Positions 17,230 to 25,900 of a stretch of DNA of 63,269 nucleotides are shown here, one piece after another. Numbering within the stretch: position 1 is the first letter of the stretch; each line of letters begins with the position of its first letter. The position numbers and the translations under genes are program-made. The notes beneath the pieces were generated by a model. It was not told the origin of the DNA, did not search any database, and worked only from the letters and a program-made list of their open reading frames with translations. Source of the stretch: Pseudomonadota bacterium (GTDB lineage Bacteria; Pseudomonadota; Gammaproteobacteria; Berkiellales; Berkiellaceae); assembly GCA_018242045.1 (NCBI GenBank), contig JAFECR010000010.1, positions 91,348 to 154,616 of the forward strand. The letters run 5' to 3'.

Positions 17230-18461
17230 ACATCTTTTAAGGGATCAACCCAATCCCACCCTGGTGGTTGCCAAGTTATACGATGATATTTTCGTGGGTT
17301 ACCAAGATAGTCTGGAATATCAAGCACACCACTTAAGACAGCGTAATGTAACCAACGTTCAGCAATAGGCTGGCACATTTGATGAATAATAATATGGTGC
17401 TGATAACTTTCCATTTGATGGCGAAACTCAATTAAACCTGCACGAATAGAGCTGTAGTTAACGCCTCTTAAGTCACCCGTTAATTGCTCATAAGTGATAC
17501 CCATCCCAGCAGCTACGGCTCTTAATTGCTGTTTAATCCACACTTCATAACTTCCACCCACATCACTGGGAGATGAGAATTCTAAGTGTTCGCCTGGTGC
17601 AAGTCTTTTAAGCATGCCAGGTTCAAGATTCAGTTCGGGGTATTCAGGTTCGTTGATGCGATAATCTGGTGCAGCTTCGGTGATAAAGCCTGCAAAGAGA
17701 GCCGCTGTCTTTTTGCGAACAAGTTCAGCATCTTCGTATTGGTCTAATTCTCTCAGTTTAAGTAATACCGATGCTATCCAAGGCACGCCGCGCAATTGAC
17801 CTGGCCGGTCAACGCGATAAACTTGCAGAACTTCACCTGCATTGATACGAATGGTGTCTGGATGAACGCCACTTTCACCGGGGTGTGATTTATATAAGTG
17901 ATAAGCTACTTTTTTGCCTTGGGGATTAAGTTCTATTCCCATTTGTAATCGGTTGCCGTTTTCAAGTGGTTTATCAAAATCATCAACCAATAAATCGGGT
18001 TCTATTAGTTGAATGCGAAATGGGATAGCTTGTTTATTCTTATAAGGCTGAGGCACCAAGCGAACAAGCGCTTCGCCAGATTGAATGAGCGTTTGAGCAA
18101 CTAATAACTGTAAACCATAAAAGTCATAGTTATTATCGAAATCTGCTTCATTTGTCCATTGAGTCCAACTTTCTTCGATGCGAATTTTTAAATCAGTGTC
18201 ATTATCTAAAATCCATCTGGGTGTTATGCCACAACCAATGAGATTGGATGCTAAGGAGCGAATGCCACTTGCAACCCAAGGGCTATTACGCGTTAGATCG
18301 CGAGAGCGAGAACGAAGCTGTGATAGTGAATCGCTTAAGGCTGTGTTTGGACCTGCACTGCTTAATCCCCAACGCCCTAAACGCCGCCCGGTGGTTGCTC
18401 CTTCATAAGCATTGGCTTTTGTTTTAGGGAACAAGTTGAATAATTTTTGAAAGAGATTCAT
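17154..18461 (-). CDS. Phage portal protein, lambda family, C-terminally truncated
   Basis: 435 aa. The portal ring is the DNA gateway of the phage head. Family features are NSPWVASGIRSLASNLIGCGITPRW, RVDRPGQLRGVPWIASVL, LKRLAPGEHLEFSSP and the region LTGDLRGVNYSSIRAGLIEF. The family normally continues beyond residue ~435 with the clip and C-terminal tail. Here it stops directly after the conserved RQDIIAKHGL segment, at the joint with the plus-strand gene ending there. It follows gpW with a four-base overlap. The protein may fold but would probably not assemble normally. Confidence 0.85.
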   Translation of the reverse strand: MNLFQKLFNLFPKTKANAYEGATTGRRLGRWGLSSAGPNTALSDSLSQLRSRSRDLTRNSPWVASGIRSLASNLIGCGITPRWILDNDTDLKIRIEESWTQWTNEADFDNNYDFYGLQLLVAQTLIQSGEALVRLVPQPYKNKQAIPFRIQLIEPDLLVDDFDKPLENGNRLQMGIELNPQGKKVAYHLYKSHPGESGVHPDTIRINAGEVLQVYRVDRPGQLRGVPWIASVLLKLRELDQYEDAELVRKKTAALFAGFITEAAPDYRINEPEYPELNLEPGMLKRLAPGEHLEFSSPSDVGGSYEVWIKQQLRAVAAGMGITYEQLTGDLRGVNYSSIRAGLIEFRHQMESYQHHIIIHQMCQPIAERWLHYAVLSGVLDIPDYLGNPRKYHRITWQPPGWDWVDPLKDVQAEILAMQHHLNARQDIIAKHGLR

Positions 18462-18682
18462 AGCCCTTTAGATGTAGTAATTCTTAGATAATCCGATTTA
18501 CCGCGGTTTAGGTGGCGTTTAATTTGTGCGCGAAGGCGTTCTAGATCTGTAATTTGAGTTTGATTAAAAGTCACAGTTTGAGTGCCAACTGCTGTACTTC
18601 TGCTGAAAGAAACTATTTTTTCCCCAAGCATTAATTGCATTAGTGCTTTTTCTACATTTTGAAGATCTAATTTAGTGTACAT
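18458..18682 (-). CDS. gpW-like phage head-tail joining protein
   Basis: A 74-aa protein. In lambda, gpW is a ~68-aa protein that plugs the portal before tail attachment. The helix-turn pattern VEKALMQLMLGEKIVSFS followed by the beta-hairpin TVTFNQTQITDLERLRAQI fits the family, as does its place directly before the portal gene with overlapping stop and start codons. Small size limits certainty, but context is strong. Confidence 0.75.
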   Translation of the reverse strand: MYTKLDLQNVEKALMQLMLGEKIVSFSRSTAVGTQTVTFNQTQITDLERLRAQIKRHLNRGKSDYLRITTSKGL

Positions 18683-18876
18683 GTAGGTAATATATTTTAC
18701 TTAGGCAATATTTAATGGAATTTTCAAAGAAATTACTTCTGCCCCAAGCCTGCAATTGCAAAATTCTGTTTAAGTGGGATAGACAGGAATTTAGTTGTTT
18801 TACTAAAATCAGAATGGATCGTAAACTTTTTTATCAGAAGGGGGCAGGTGCAAAAAAAGAGAATATTTATATTAAA

Positions 18877-19113
18877 TTAACCATTTTTTGTCCCAGGGGT
18901 ATTTGATATATCCCATAAGACGGATAAACCAACGATAGGAGCTGCAAAATAAATCGTTGTTGGATTAAAATTCAAAGCTCTAAGAAGATAGGCAAAAATG
19001 AATGTCCTTCCAACAAAATGGCATAACACTTCATTTGGGTTATCTGGGAGATATGAGCTCAACGAATTTCCTCCGGTTACCCTTGAAGTTTCGTTAATCT
19101 TAACTTCTCTCAC
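18877..19113 (-). CDS. Double-glycine-leader small protein inside the prophage (family member 2)
   Basis: 78 aa when started at the GTG at 19113. The longer frame begins with TTG 12 codons upstream, but an AGGAG nine bases before the GTG decides this start. The leader MREVKINETSRVTGGN has GG at positions 14-15, as in the other members. The mature region has one or two hydrophobic stretches (FIFAYLLRALNF, TIYFAAPIVGLSVLW) and a polar tail. It lies between the terminase and gpW genes, where lambda-like phages have no such gene, so it is extra cargo on the element. Confidence 0.65.
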   Translation of the reverse strand: MREVKINETSRVTGGNSLSSYLPDNPNEVLCHFVGRTFIFAYLLRALNFNPTTIYFAAPIVGLSVLWDISNTPGTKNG

Positions 19114-19290
19114 CTTAAAATTCTCCTGCGTACCTTGTTTAAAATTCAAGACATCAGTTTAAGTTAATTACAGTGCTATATCAACAAAAAATCAAAACTC
19201 CGATAAAACTTTCAGGTCTTTTTATGTCGATAAACTTGTGCATATACGCTATTTTTATTATACCAAAGAGTATTGCAAAAGTAGGGATAT

Positions 19291-21078
19291 TTATTTAAAG
19301 TTAATCCTAGACTCTCTTGTATAACCCTCTTTACTCTCCCTTGTAATTTGCTTTAATCTTTTCTTCTTCAATGGTCCCATATTAGGATTCACAATATAAA
19401 GCGCAGATAATGCATAAACCCTACAATCTAACGCCTCATTTCTTTCACCACTTGGCTTAATGTACGTATGATAGGGCCTACCTTGCTTATACCGAAGAAC
19501 CCTTTTTTCAACTGTTAATTGATGGAAATACTCAATGCTATACATTTCCTTAACAGGAAAATGACAATATCCCGGACCTGGCTCACCTAAGTTCAATCTA
19601 GAATAAATAAGATCTTTAGCTGTTACAGTATTAACCCCAAATAAATTTACTTTACCCAAGTTACTCTTGGAAGGCCTACTTACTAGTGGGCCACCAGGCG
19701 TATTATTTCCCTTAATAGCATATACCTTGTAAGGATGATTGCGACAATAACGGTAAACTTCCTGAGTATAATGGCCACCGGTATCGATTGCTGTTCCTTC
19801 AATACCTAAAGCGGAACCTGAAGGATGTTTAAAGCTTCTTGCTAACACTTGTGACAATTTTGACCATAATAAATTTTGGCTTGGGTCGCCTCTTAGAATG
19901 ACATAATCCATACTCCATGATTCTTCCCCTGGTCCCCAAGCGACAATCTCGCACTCTAAGCGATCATCTTGCACATCCACGCCCGCCGTTAAGACTACGG
20001 CTTGTTCAGGTAAATCAGGACCATAATACTCGCGGCGAAGATAAATATTGTTACCATCTACTTTCTCACCTTTTTCTTCCCAGGGCTCACCCATAGCGGC
20101 ATTGAAGAACACTTGCAAATCGTTTTGTGCTTTCTTTTCAAGGAAGTCTTCAACAACTTCTTGCCACGAACGCCATGGGCTGATGAGTTCATTTAAATGA
20201 AAGCCTGCATGCGCTTTAAAAGCGTTTTCTGATATCCATTTCCCTTGAGACATTATTTTATTTTTATCCCCATGGTAAATTTTCTGCTTACAGTGCTCAC
20301 ATTCATAATAGGCGGTTTCAGGCAAGTGCTTTCCGTCGGGAGATTTATCCCACTTTAAACACGCCCATTTTAACCATTGCAATTTTCCACAATGGGGACA
20401 AGGTATATGATAGCGGCGCTTATCCGAATTTTCCCAAGATTGATCAATACGGCTTATATCTTTAATCGTGGGCGTGCTCGTTAACACCAATTTTCTTTCT
20501 TTAAACGTGTTTGCACGCTTCCAAAGTAAATTGATGGCGTCGCCTTCGCTGGTTATCTCATATGCGTCTACTTCATCACAAAGAATTATCGGCGCTGATC
20601 GCCCTCTCATTTCAGAAGTTGAATTCGACCCCAAAATCATTAAATAGCCACCAGGGTATTCTTTTCGTAATGTTGTATTGGTTTTATCGCGCGCTCTAGG
20701 CTTTGCGACCTTATCTCTTAATACCGGGGTGTTTGCCACGATGGGCGCTAATTTGAATGTAGACCAGTCTTTAGCGTCTTTAAGGGTCGGATGCATAATA
20801 ATAATCGATTTTGGATTTTGGTGGATGTAGTAACCAATAGCATTATTCAAGATACTTGTTTTACCTACTTGAGCGCTGGTCATTACGGTAACTTTTTCAA
20901 TTCGCCTATCACAGATTGCATCCATGATCTCTTTTTGATATGGGGCGCGTGATGTTCGCCAACGACCAGGCTCAGCATTATTTTCAGGAAGAAAGCAATA
21001 TTGATCAGCCCACTGCGAAATAGTTAATTTTGGTGGCGGCGCAAATCTAGATCTGGTTTTCCTGAGGATAGTTCTCAT
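19291..21078 (-). CDS. Phage terminase large subunit, GpA family
   Basis: A 595-aa ATP-driven DNA packaging motor and nuclease. The N-terminus PPKLTISQWADQYCFLP is typical of lambda GpA relatives. Walker A-like TSAQVGKTSI lies near residue 65, Walker B IILCDEVDAYE near 168, a zinc-binding CPHCGKLQ...CEHCKQ near 230-265, and nuclease acidic residues in TAGVDVQDDRLECEI and IDTGGHYTQEVYRYC. Lambda GpA is 641 aa, so this is near full length. The start overlaps the small subunit gene. A fragment of a second copy is at 15088-15135. Confidence 0.93.
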   Translation of the reverse strand: MRTILRKTRSRFAPPPKLTISQWADQYCFLPENNAEPGRWRTSRAPYQKEIMDAICDRRIEKVTVMTSAQVGKTSILNNAIGYYIHQNPKSIIIMHPTLKDAKDWSTFKLAPIVANTPVLRDKVAKPRARDKTNTTLRKEYPGGYLMILGSNSTSEMRGRSAPIILCDEVDAYEITSEGDAINLLWKRANTFKERKLVLTSTPTIKDISRIDQSWENSDKRRYHIPCPHCGKLQWLKWACLKWDKSPDGKHLPETAYYECEHCKQKIYHGDKNKIMSQGKWISENAFKAHAGFHLNELISPWRSWQEVVEDFLEKKAQNDLQVFFNAAMGEPWEEKGEKVDGNNIYLRREYYGPDLPEQAVVLTAGVDVQDDRLECEIVAWGPGEESWSMDYVILRGDPSQNLLWSKLSQVLARSFKHPSGSALGIEGTAIDTGGHYTQEVYRYCRNHPYKVYAIKGNNTPGGPLVSRPSKSNLGKVNLFGVNTVTAKDLIYSRLNLGEPGPGYCHFPVKEMYSIEYFHQLTVEKRVLRYKQGRPYHTYIKPSGERNEALDCRVYALSALYIVNPNMGPLKKKRLKQITRESKEGYTRESRINFK

Positions 21079-21565
21079 CAAAATCTAATTGGCTGAGTTC
21101 TTGCAATATATCATCAATTTCATTTATTAATAACTCGCGCGCAAATTGTTCATCGCTTTGTGCTAATTGAGGAACAATACGATCAGGAAGCGTTCTCAAC
21201 CTTTGCTTAATGGTAAGATAAGCATGTGTTAAACCTTGTTCAACATCTAAACGAAGAATGACCTCTTCTTGCTTTTTTTGCAGTTCAATTTCAAGAAGCT
21301 TTGCCTCAGCAGCTATTTTACGACGCTTTGCTTCATCTAAATCTATTTTTTCGTTTGATGATGCATCTTCTCTTAATTTAGTTTCACGCCAAGCAATACA
21401 TTTAGAGGTATCAAACATCCAGCCAATGCCTTTGCTTCCTTTTTCAATATAAGGCATCCCTTGGCGGATCCAATTATCTATTGTTGAAACATTTTTACCA
21501 AAGATTGACGAAAGCTCCGTTCGGTTAACCAGATTGTGATTTTTCATCAATTTCTTGGATATCAC
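21047..21565 (-). CDS. Phage terminase small subunit (Nu1-like)
   Basis: A 172-aa DNA-recognition subunit of terminase. The N-terminal winged-helix-like segment NRTELSSIFGKNVSTIDNWIRQGMPYIEKGSKG matches the Nu1/DNA-packaging family. A charged helix (KRRKIAAEAKLLEIELQKK) follows, then TLPDRIVPQLAQ near the end, typical of these proteins. It overlaps the large subunit start by 32 bases and the upstream nucleotidyltransferase-like gene by 41 bases. A second ATG six codons in is an alternative start. Confidence 0.8.
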   Translation of the reverse strand: MISKKLMKNHNLVNRTELSSIFGKNVSTIDNWIRQGMPYIEKGSKGIGWMFDTSKCIAWRETKLREDASSNEKIDLDEAKRRKIAAEAKLLEIELQKKQEEVILRLDVEQGLTHAYLTIKQRLRTLPDRIVPQLAQSDEQFARELLINEIDDILQELSQLDFDENYPQENQI

Positions 21566-22058
21566 TCAAATCAACTGGCCTACCAACAATTTTTTTATAG
21601 GCAATAAGATCTTTGCGGGGGATAACGGGAACTTTCACACCTAAGGCATCAAGGTAGCATGAATTTGAGAAATCCGTTGCAAAATCTATCCACTCGTTCG
21701 TTATTGAATTGTATACCTTAACATGCTTGCCATCAGTCAAATCAATCTCTTGTCCTTCATAAGATAAGGTCATCAAATAAAGATCCCAATTATCATCTTT
21801 ATATTGCGAAGGGCCATAAATAATATGAGGCCTAACTCTATCTACGATTTTATTAAAGCCCTCATAGGGTATGTCTATATCAATATCGACAAGATCTCTT
21901 TTTGCCCCATAAGCCTTTGCAGCCAAACCACCCTGAATTTGGAATGGGACATTTAGTTCATTTAATAAATCAGTTATCCATATCAATGCTGCTTTTGCAT
22001 TACTCATTTTGGACTCAATAATGGGAAATCTAATTTTCCTGATAATAACATGGTTCAA
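21525..22058 (-). CDS. Nucleotidyltransferase-like ('MazG-related') protein
   Basis: A 177-aa protein of the minimal nucleotidyltransferase type. FQIQGGLAAKAYGAKRDLVDIDIDIP contains the GG...D-x-D core of the fold. YGPSQYKDDNWDLYLM and GQEIDL follow, a pattern usually named MazG-related. Its role is unknown; such proteins occur as antitoxin-like or modification enzymes in mobile elements. Its stop lies inside the terminase small subunit gene. An ATG 17 codons in (22007) is an equally good start because no clear Shine-Dalgarno precedes either. Confidence 0.65.
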   Translation of the reverse strand: MNHVIIRKIRFPIIESKMSNAKAALIWITDLLNELNVPFQIQGGLAAKAYGAKRDLVDIDIDIPYEGFNKIVDRVRPHIIYGPSQYKDDNWDLYLMTLSYEGQEIDLTDGKHVKVYNSITNEWIDFATDFSNSCYLDALGVKVPVIPRKDLIAYKKIVGRPVDLSDIQEIDEKSQSG

Positions 22059-22290
22059 GGCAGATATAGTTATTGGATCAAATTTTTAGCCCAATTACTA
22101 GCTCGATTTTGCGCTTCCGCGGCCCGCAGAATAATGCCTGAGGAAGGACCCATTGCAATTTAATGGAAATTCTCACAAATTGTCGGAAAGCCTCATACGA
22201 TCGTCATTTATAGATTGTTTTCTTACTATCCCTGTATTTATAATGCTCTGGCATAGATGAAGATTCCTAGTTAACAATGAGGTATATACA
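22059..22290 (+). promoter_or_regulatory. Divergent intergenic region with promoter for the lone plus-strand prophage gene
   Basis: TTGTTT and TATAAT with an 18-base spacer lie about 50-80 bases before the ATG at 22291, and AATGAGG gives the ribosome-binding site. The rest of the region shows no gene. Confidence 0.5.
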
Positions 22291-22809
22291 ATGAAACACA
22301 CTGGCCCAAGTAATAATTTTAATGAAGAAGCAAATCTGCAATGGATTGCAATTAGATGCTACCAACAGCAAGTCACCGTAGAAAACATTAAACTAGATGA
22401 AGATACAGAAGCAAAATTGTACGCTATTAATGGCCCTGCCAATAACCAAAATATTTTCGAAGAACGAGAACTCTTCTTGGATCAATTAAGTGGTTCTTTC
22501 ATTAAAGCAAAAATTAATAAGCAATCTCATTCTTTAAATACGCATACACCGGTAACACGCTTTCCAACATGGCTATATGGTGGAAATGGAGAAGTAGTAG
22601 CTGAAGAAACAGAAAGACGTTCAACTGCTGCCCTTGACCAAATACCTGATACTATTTATCGCTTACCTGCTTTACAAAACCTCTGGAATTCCGTCTTAAA
22701 TACACCCATGCTAACCCACCCGAATAACGGAGGAGGAGAAGGTGTAGCTGAAGAAATAAAAAGAGGCAAAAATGCTGAGGTTAAAAAGACCAATAGTCCT
22801 AGAACCTAA
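22291..22809 (+). CDS. Hypothetical prophage cargo ('moron') protein
   Basis: A 172-aa protein of unknown family, rich in Asn, Thr and Glu, with no membrane segment. It contains an internally repeated pattern: a Gly/Asn stretch, then G-E-x-V-A-E-E, then a charged patch (GGNGEVVAEETERR near 105 and GGGEGVAEEIKRGK near 150). It stands alone on the plus strand within a long minus-strand phage operon and has its own promoter. Such genes are usually expressed from the prophage for host benefit. Nothing further can be inferred. Confidence 0.55.
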   Translation: MKHTGPSNNFNEEANLQWIAIRCYQQQVTVENIKLDEDTEAKLYAINGPANNQNIFEERELFLDQLSGSFIKAKINKQSHSLNTHTPVTRFPTWLYGGNGEVVAEETERRSTAALDQIPDTIYRLPALQNLWNSVLNTPMLTHPNNGGGEGVAEEIKRGKNAEVKKTNSPRT

Positions 22810-22857
22810 ATAATGCCTTTGTAAAACCCTGGTAAGCTAAAAACTTATCAGGAATAT

Positions 22858-23397
22858 TCATCTTGTTTTTAATGCTAATAACCTATTTATCTCTTCCTTA
22901 AAAAATATCCTAGCAAAACTTTCTACTTTCCCAAGCATATCTTTTGCCACATACATCGCCGTCGTCCCATACAATGGCTTTATCGGCAATCTACCAGCAC
23001 CCGGTTCTCTCTTAAACACCGTCAACCTTGCCCTACTATCAGGACAAATAAACGCATGCCTAACCAACTGCCGCGGCCTATCATGAAAAATCTTAACGCT
23101 AACTCCTTTCCTATTCTGCCTTGCCTTGTACTCAATCAACGGAACAGGCTTATTCTTTACACTCAGCTTGCCTATCAACCCCGTATTCTTATTTGCCTGT
23201 TGAAGGCTAATCAGTTCTCGTATCGTCTTCTTTCTTAAATTCAGTTTCTCACCAATAGCATTGGTCATCTGAGTCCGAGACCGTTGCAAAGTACGATTCA
23301 GCGCTTGCTGACATTTCTTATTAACTTGACCTTCCATATGCGACATAGAGCGCTGAAATTGCTTCAAGCCATCAATTCTAACAGTTACAACAACCAT
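22858..23397 (-). CDS. Phage minor tail protein Z (GpZ)-like
   Basis: A 179-aa protein. The N-terminal helix-rich region (MSHMEGQVNKKCQQALNRTL) is followed by the basic RSRTQMTNAIGEKLNLRKKTIRE and the C-terminal YVAKDMLGKVESFARIFFKEEINRLL. This matches the prophage minor tail Z family, which helps head-tail joining. It lies in front of the terminase genes, not after the head genes as in lambda. It starts at the same base where the holin-like gene stops. It is the only tail gene left. Confidence 0.7.
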   Translation of the reverse strand: MVVVTVRIDGLKQFQRSMSHMEGQVNKKCQQALNRTLQRSRTQMTNAIGEKLNLRKKTIRELISLQQANKNTGLIGKLSVKNKPVPLIEYKARQNRKGVSVKIFHDRPRQLVRHAFICPDSRARLTVFKREPGAGRLPIKPLYGTTAMYVAKDMLGKVESFARIFFKEEINRLLALKTR

Positions 23398-23783
23398 TAA
23401 GCCCTACCACCAAATTTCTCAAATGTTCGCAATGTTCCCAACCCCAACATTGCTATTACTAACTCCATCATCACATCAAGCGGCAATTGCGGCCCTTGAA
23501 TACCACACAGCCACTGCAACCAAGGGTTAAACACAAATACATTCGCTAACCCAAACCCACATACCCAACCAATAAAAGGGCGCCATCCTGCAACCATCAA
23601 TGACCGATGTTGCGATTCATTCTTATTTAATTCAACCTGTAATGCTGATGGATTTTGCCTTAGCTTTTCCATCACTGCTTTGGCTTGAGTTTTTTCTTCT
23701 TCAGAAGTGAACAGTTTATCTAAGACTAACCCTATTGTTTCAATAGGATCAATGACTGAAGCTAATTTCTTAAGGGGGATCAA
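23397..23783 (-). CDS. Three-TM-type phage holin family protein
   Basis: 128 aa. The conserved block HRSLMVAGWRPFIGWVCGFGL and the two following hydrophobic stretches (NVFVFNPWLQWLC and MMELVIAMLGLGTLRTFEKF) are diagnostic of the 3TMS holin family. It would form the membrane lesion that releases the endolysin. The N-terminal half is a soluble helix. It follows the endolysin by three bases in the lysis cassette. Confidence 0.8.
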   Translation of the reverse strand: MIPLKKLASVIDPIETIGLVLDKLFTSEEEKTQAKAVMEKLRQNPSALQVELNKNESQHRSLMVAGWRPFIGWVCGFGLANVFVFNPWLQWLCGIQGPQLPLDVMMELVIAMLGLGTLRTFEKFGGRA

Positions 23784-23786
23784 AAA

Positions 23787-24170
23787 TCAATAACTCCAAA
23801 TCCTCGGCCTTGGGAATCCTTCCTTTTCACTTAAATCATCCAAATGTACATAACGTTTTTCATCAGGGCCTGATTGTTTGATACCAATCCCCAAGAAATG
23901 AAAATTTGCTGCGTACTGTACAAGCAAATAAGCCTGTTTTCCGCTGATTGCTATATCCACAGCTCTACCCGTTGTATGCGGCCCATTTGTGCCAGTACTA
24001 CTTATTTTTTCGTTGTATTCAGGGCATCTAAACCCTGATGTAACCAGAAATGGAAACTCTAATAGCTTCCTTAAAGAATGCAGCTTGGACATAAAATAAG
24101 GATCCATTTCAACTCTTTTACACCCACAATGGCATCTCATTTCATCATCTGAAAAATATTCCCACGGCAT
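23787..24170 (-). CDS. Endolysin, M15-type (YcbK-like) D-Ala-D-Ala peptidase
   Basis: A 127-aa zinc peptidase that cuts peptidoglycan cross-links for lysis. Family features are FSDDEMRCHCGC at the N-terminus, SGFRCPEYNEKI, the zinc motif HTTGRAVDI (HxxGxAxD) and a second ligand in RYVHLDDL. Full length for this phage group. The ATG at 24170 is preferred over a TTG two codons upstream because AGGG is well spaced from it. Confidence 0.87.
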   Translation of the reverse strand: MPWEYFSDDEMRCHCGCKRVEMDPYFMSKLHSLRKLLEFPFLVTSGFRCPEYNEKISSTGTNGPHTTGRAVDIAISGKQAYLLVQYAANFHFLGIGIKQSGPDEKRYVHLDDLSEKEGFPRPRIWSY

Positions 24171-24180
24171 AAGCAACCCT

Positions 24181-24375
24181 TTATGGTGTTAAAACAGACA
24201 AAAGTTGTGATTGGGTTTCATAAAAAGCTTTAAATTCTGCTTCGAGCACTGCAATTCGCTTATCAATTTGCGCTGCCCACCAAATAATGGATACCGCTAT
24301 GGTTAAACCCATAATGATATTGCTTAAGTTAATCCTTTTCTCTAAAATCCAGTTACTCGGCTCGAGATTTTTCAT
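24181..24375 (-). CDS. Small single-TM phage protein of the lysis cassette
   Basis: A 64-aa protein with one membrane helix (ISNIIMGLTIAVSIIWWAAQ-like, residues ~16-36) and a short coiled-coil tail (IDKRIAVLEAEFKAFYETQ). The position directly before the endolysin suggests a second holin/antiholin or a spanin-like role; no family signature settles it. GGAG eight bases upstream supports the ATG at 24375 over a TTG two codons earlier. Confidence 0.6.
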   Translation of the reverse strand: MKNLEPSNWILEKRINLSNIIMGLTIAVSIIWWAAQIDKRIAVLEAEFKAFYETQSQLLSVLTP

Positions 24376-24700
24376 GTTCAATGCTCCAATGGTTGCTTAC
24401 CTTTTTCTGAATAAGATGAGGACAAACAGATGTTAAATGGCAAAAACGCTCAAACGGCTCTGAAAAGAACCATCTGCGCGCTTCTCTTCTATCAAGGCAA
24501 TCTGTTTTAGCGCTTGCATCATGCCAAGCTTGCGTGATGAGGCTGTAAATTAATTGTGCTTCTGGTAACGCTTGAACACCTTGGTGAGGTTGCCAAGGGA
24601 GATCTAATTGCAATGTTTCAAGAAGATCTGTTGGAATGTATTGAAAGGGTTTAGACATAGTTCTAGATGCTAGAAATGATGATACCCAAAGCCTTATCAT
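24353..24700 (-). CDS. Hypothetical phage protein
   Basis: 115 aa, or 101 aa if started at the internal ATG (24658, MSKPFQYIPTDLLETLQLDL). A soluble protein with conserved-looking LPEAQLIYSLITQAWHDA and RREARRWFFSEPFERFC. Similar late-gene proteins are common between antiterminator and lysis genes of lambda-like prophages. Function unknown. It overlaps the following small membrane protein gene by 23 bases. Confidence 0.6.
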   Translation of the reverse strand: MIRLWVSSFLASRTMSKPFQYIPTDLLETLQLDLPWQPHQGVQALPEAQLIYSLITQAWHDASAKTDCLDRREARRWFFSEPFERFCHLTSVCPHLIQKKVSNHWSIEHEKSRAE

Positions 24701-24714
24701 CCTGTCAAGTCAGG

Positions 24715-25248
24715 TCAGAGCCGCGATAAAAGATGTTTGATCCCTTTTTCGTTCCATCGCACAATACGCCAAAGAACTTCCTGATATTTTCTTTGCCAAC
24801 TCCTTTCCCAATTTGAAGCACTTACGCCGCAATATTTAGCATAAGCTTCTTGGGTTCTTCGTTTAATTCCGCTGCCATAACATCTTGAACAAGGTTCAAG
24901 CTTAATAACCCCAGTACCTTTACAAGTTTTACAAAGATTAACCGTTTGAAGTTCACACAATGCCATTTTCACTAAACGAAACAATTTCATACAATCTTTT
25001 CTGCACCCCCACTTTCGTTTATAAGCCAATTCAACTATCTCTTTGAGCAATAAACAATACAGCTCCTCAACAACTGTTTCATCCATACACCACAGGTACC
25101 TTAACAGCAAATAAGGCACTCGCTCTAACCCTGCCAATCCTGCTGCAATCGCATCCGAACCTAAAACAGGCCCAGTAACGCGAATATAATCTTCCCAATT
25201 GACAGTAATTGCATTTAAACGGGCAAACAATCGTTGAGGTTCTCGCAT
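24715..25248 (-). CDS. Phage antitermination protein Q-like
   Basis: A 177-aa protein. A zinc-finger-like CKTCKGTGVIKLEPCSRCYG near residues 103-121 is followed by a basic helix region with KYCGVSASNWERSWQRKYQ. This layout is that of lambda-type Q proteins, which load on paused RNA polymerase at the late promoter and let it read into lysis and head genes. Position after the replication genes and before the lysis cassette fits. I rate the family assignment as likely, not certain. Confidence 0.65.
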   Translation of the reverse strand: MREPQRLFARLNAITVNWEDYIRVTGPVLGSDAIAAGLAGLERVPYLLLRYLWCMDETVVEELYCLLLKEIVELAYKRKWGCRKDCMKLFRLVKMALCELQTVNLCKTCKGTGVIKLEPCSRCYGSGIKRRTQEAYAKYCGVSASNWERSWQRKYQEVLWRIVRWNEKGIKHLLSRL

Positions 25249-25261
25249 TTTTTAACCCTTG

Positions 25262-25900
25262 TTAATGAACTTCGGCTTGTGCCAAGGATATCATCACATC
25301 TGCAGCAATGTTCTCTACTGGCAACATCAGCTCTTTGGACTTACTACCTAGCACTGCCAATGCTTTTTCTTTGTCGCCAATCATTTTCACCCCCGTACCT
25401 TCATGCCCCTCAATTTGATTTTGATGTTCTTGGATCCCAATAAAATACCGAGGATAACTTGTAGGCCCCTTATGTCGATATGCGCCATACCTTGTTTGAA
25501 ATTCCTTTTGCACAAACGGAAGCTCCTTTTCTTTCACTTCACACATCTTAATCCACCCTCCCATCTCGCTTATCACTGCATGAATGATCGCATCATCAAA
25601 CGCCACGCTCTGGTATGGCCCTACTTGTCGAATTGCTGTCTCAACCTTATCCCAAGCATGAAAACCAAGGCTTTGACTGTCCCCCTTGATAATCCTAATC
25701 AAATCCGATGGCTTTGGCATAAATTGCCCCACATCGGTATCTTGCAAATGACACTCAATCGCCCCCAACACTTCAACCAACGGATAAGTTACTAATGCTT
25801 GCCAATACAACTTCACCACCATGGGCGGCACCGTCTTGCCATAGATTTGCCCAACAGTGAGTAATGTTTTGCTAAATACCTCTCGCTCATGGTGTTCCAC
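25262..25900 (-). CDS. Phage replication protein (P-like, DUF6475-type)
   Basis: A 212-aa protein. The true start is the GTG at 25900. AAGGAGG lies seven bases before it, and the GTG overlaps the last codons of the preceding replication gene, whose TGA is at 25887-25889. The sequence is typical of phage P-type or helicase-loading replication proteins (LTVGQIYGKTVPPMVVKLYWQAL, QFMPKPSDLIRIIKGDS, HAVISEMGGWIKMCE). A frameshift in the upstream gene makes the two appear as one 531-aa reading frame, which is an artefact. Confidence 0.75.
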   Translation of the reverse strand: MEHHEREVFSKTLLTVGQIYGKTVPPMVVKLYWQALVTYPLVEVLGAIECHLQDTDVGQFMPKPSDLIRIIKGDSQSLGFHAWDKVETAIRQVGPYQSVAFDDAIIHAVISEMGGWIKMCEVKEKELPFVQKEFQTRYGAYRHKGPTSYPRYFIGIQEHQNQIEGHEGTGVKMIGDKEKALAVLGSKSKELMLPVENIAADVMISLAQAEVH

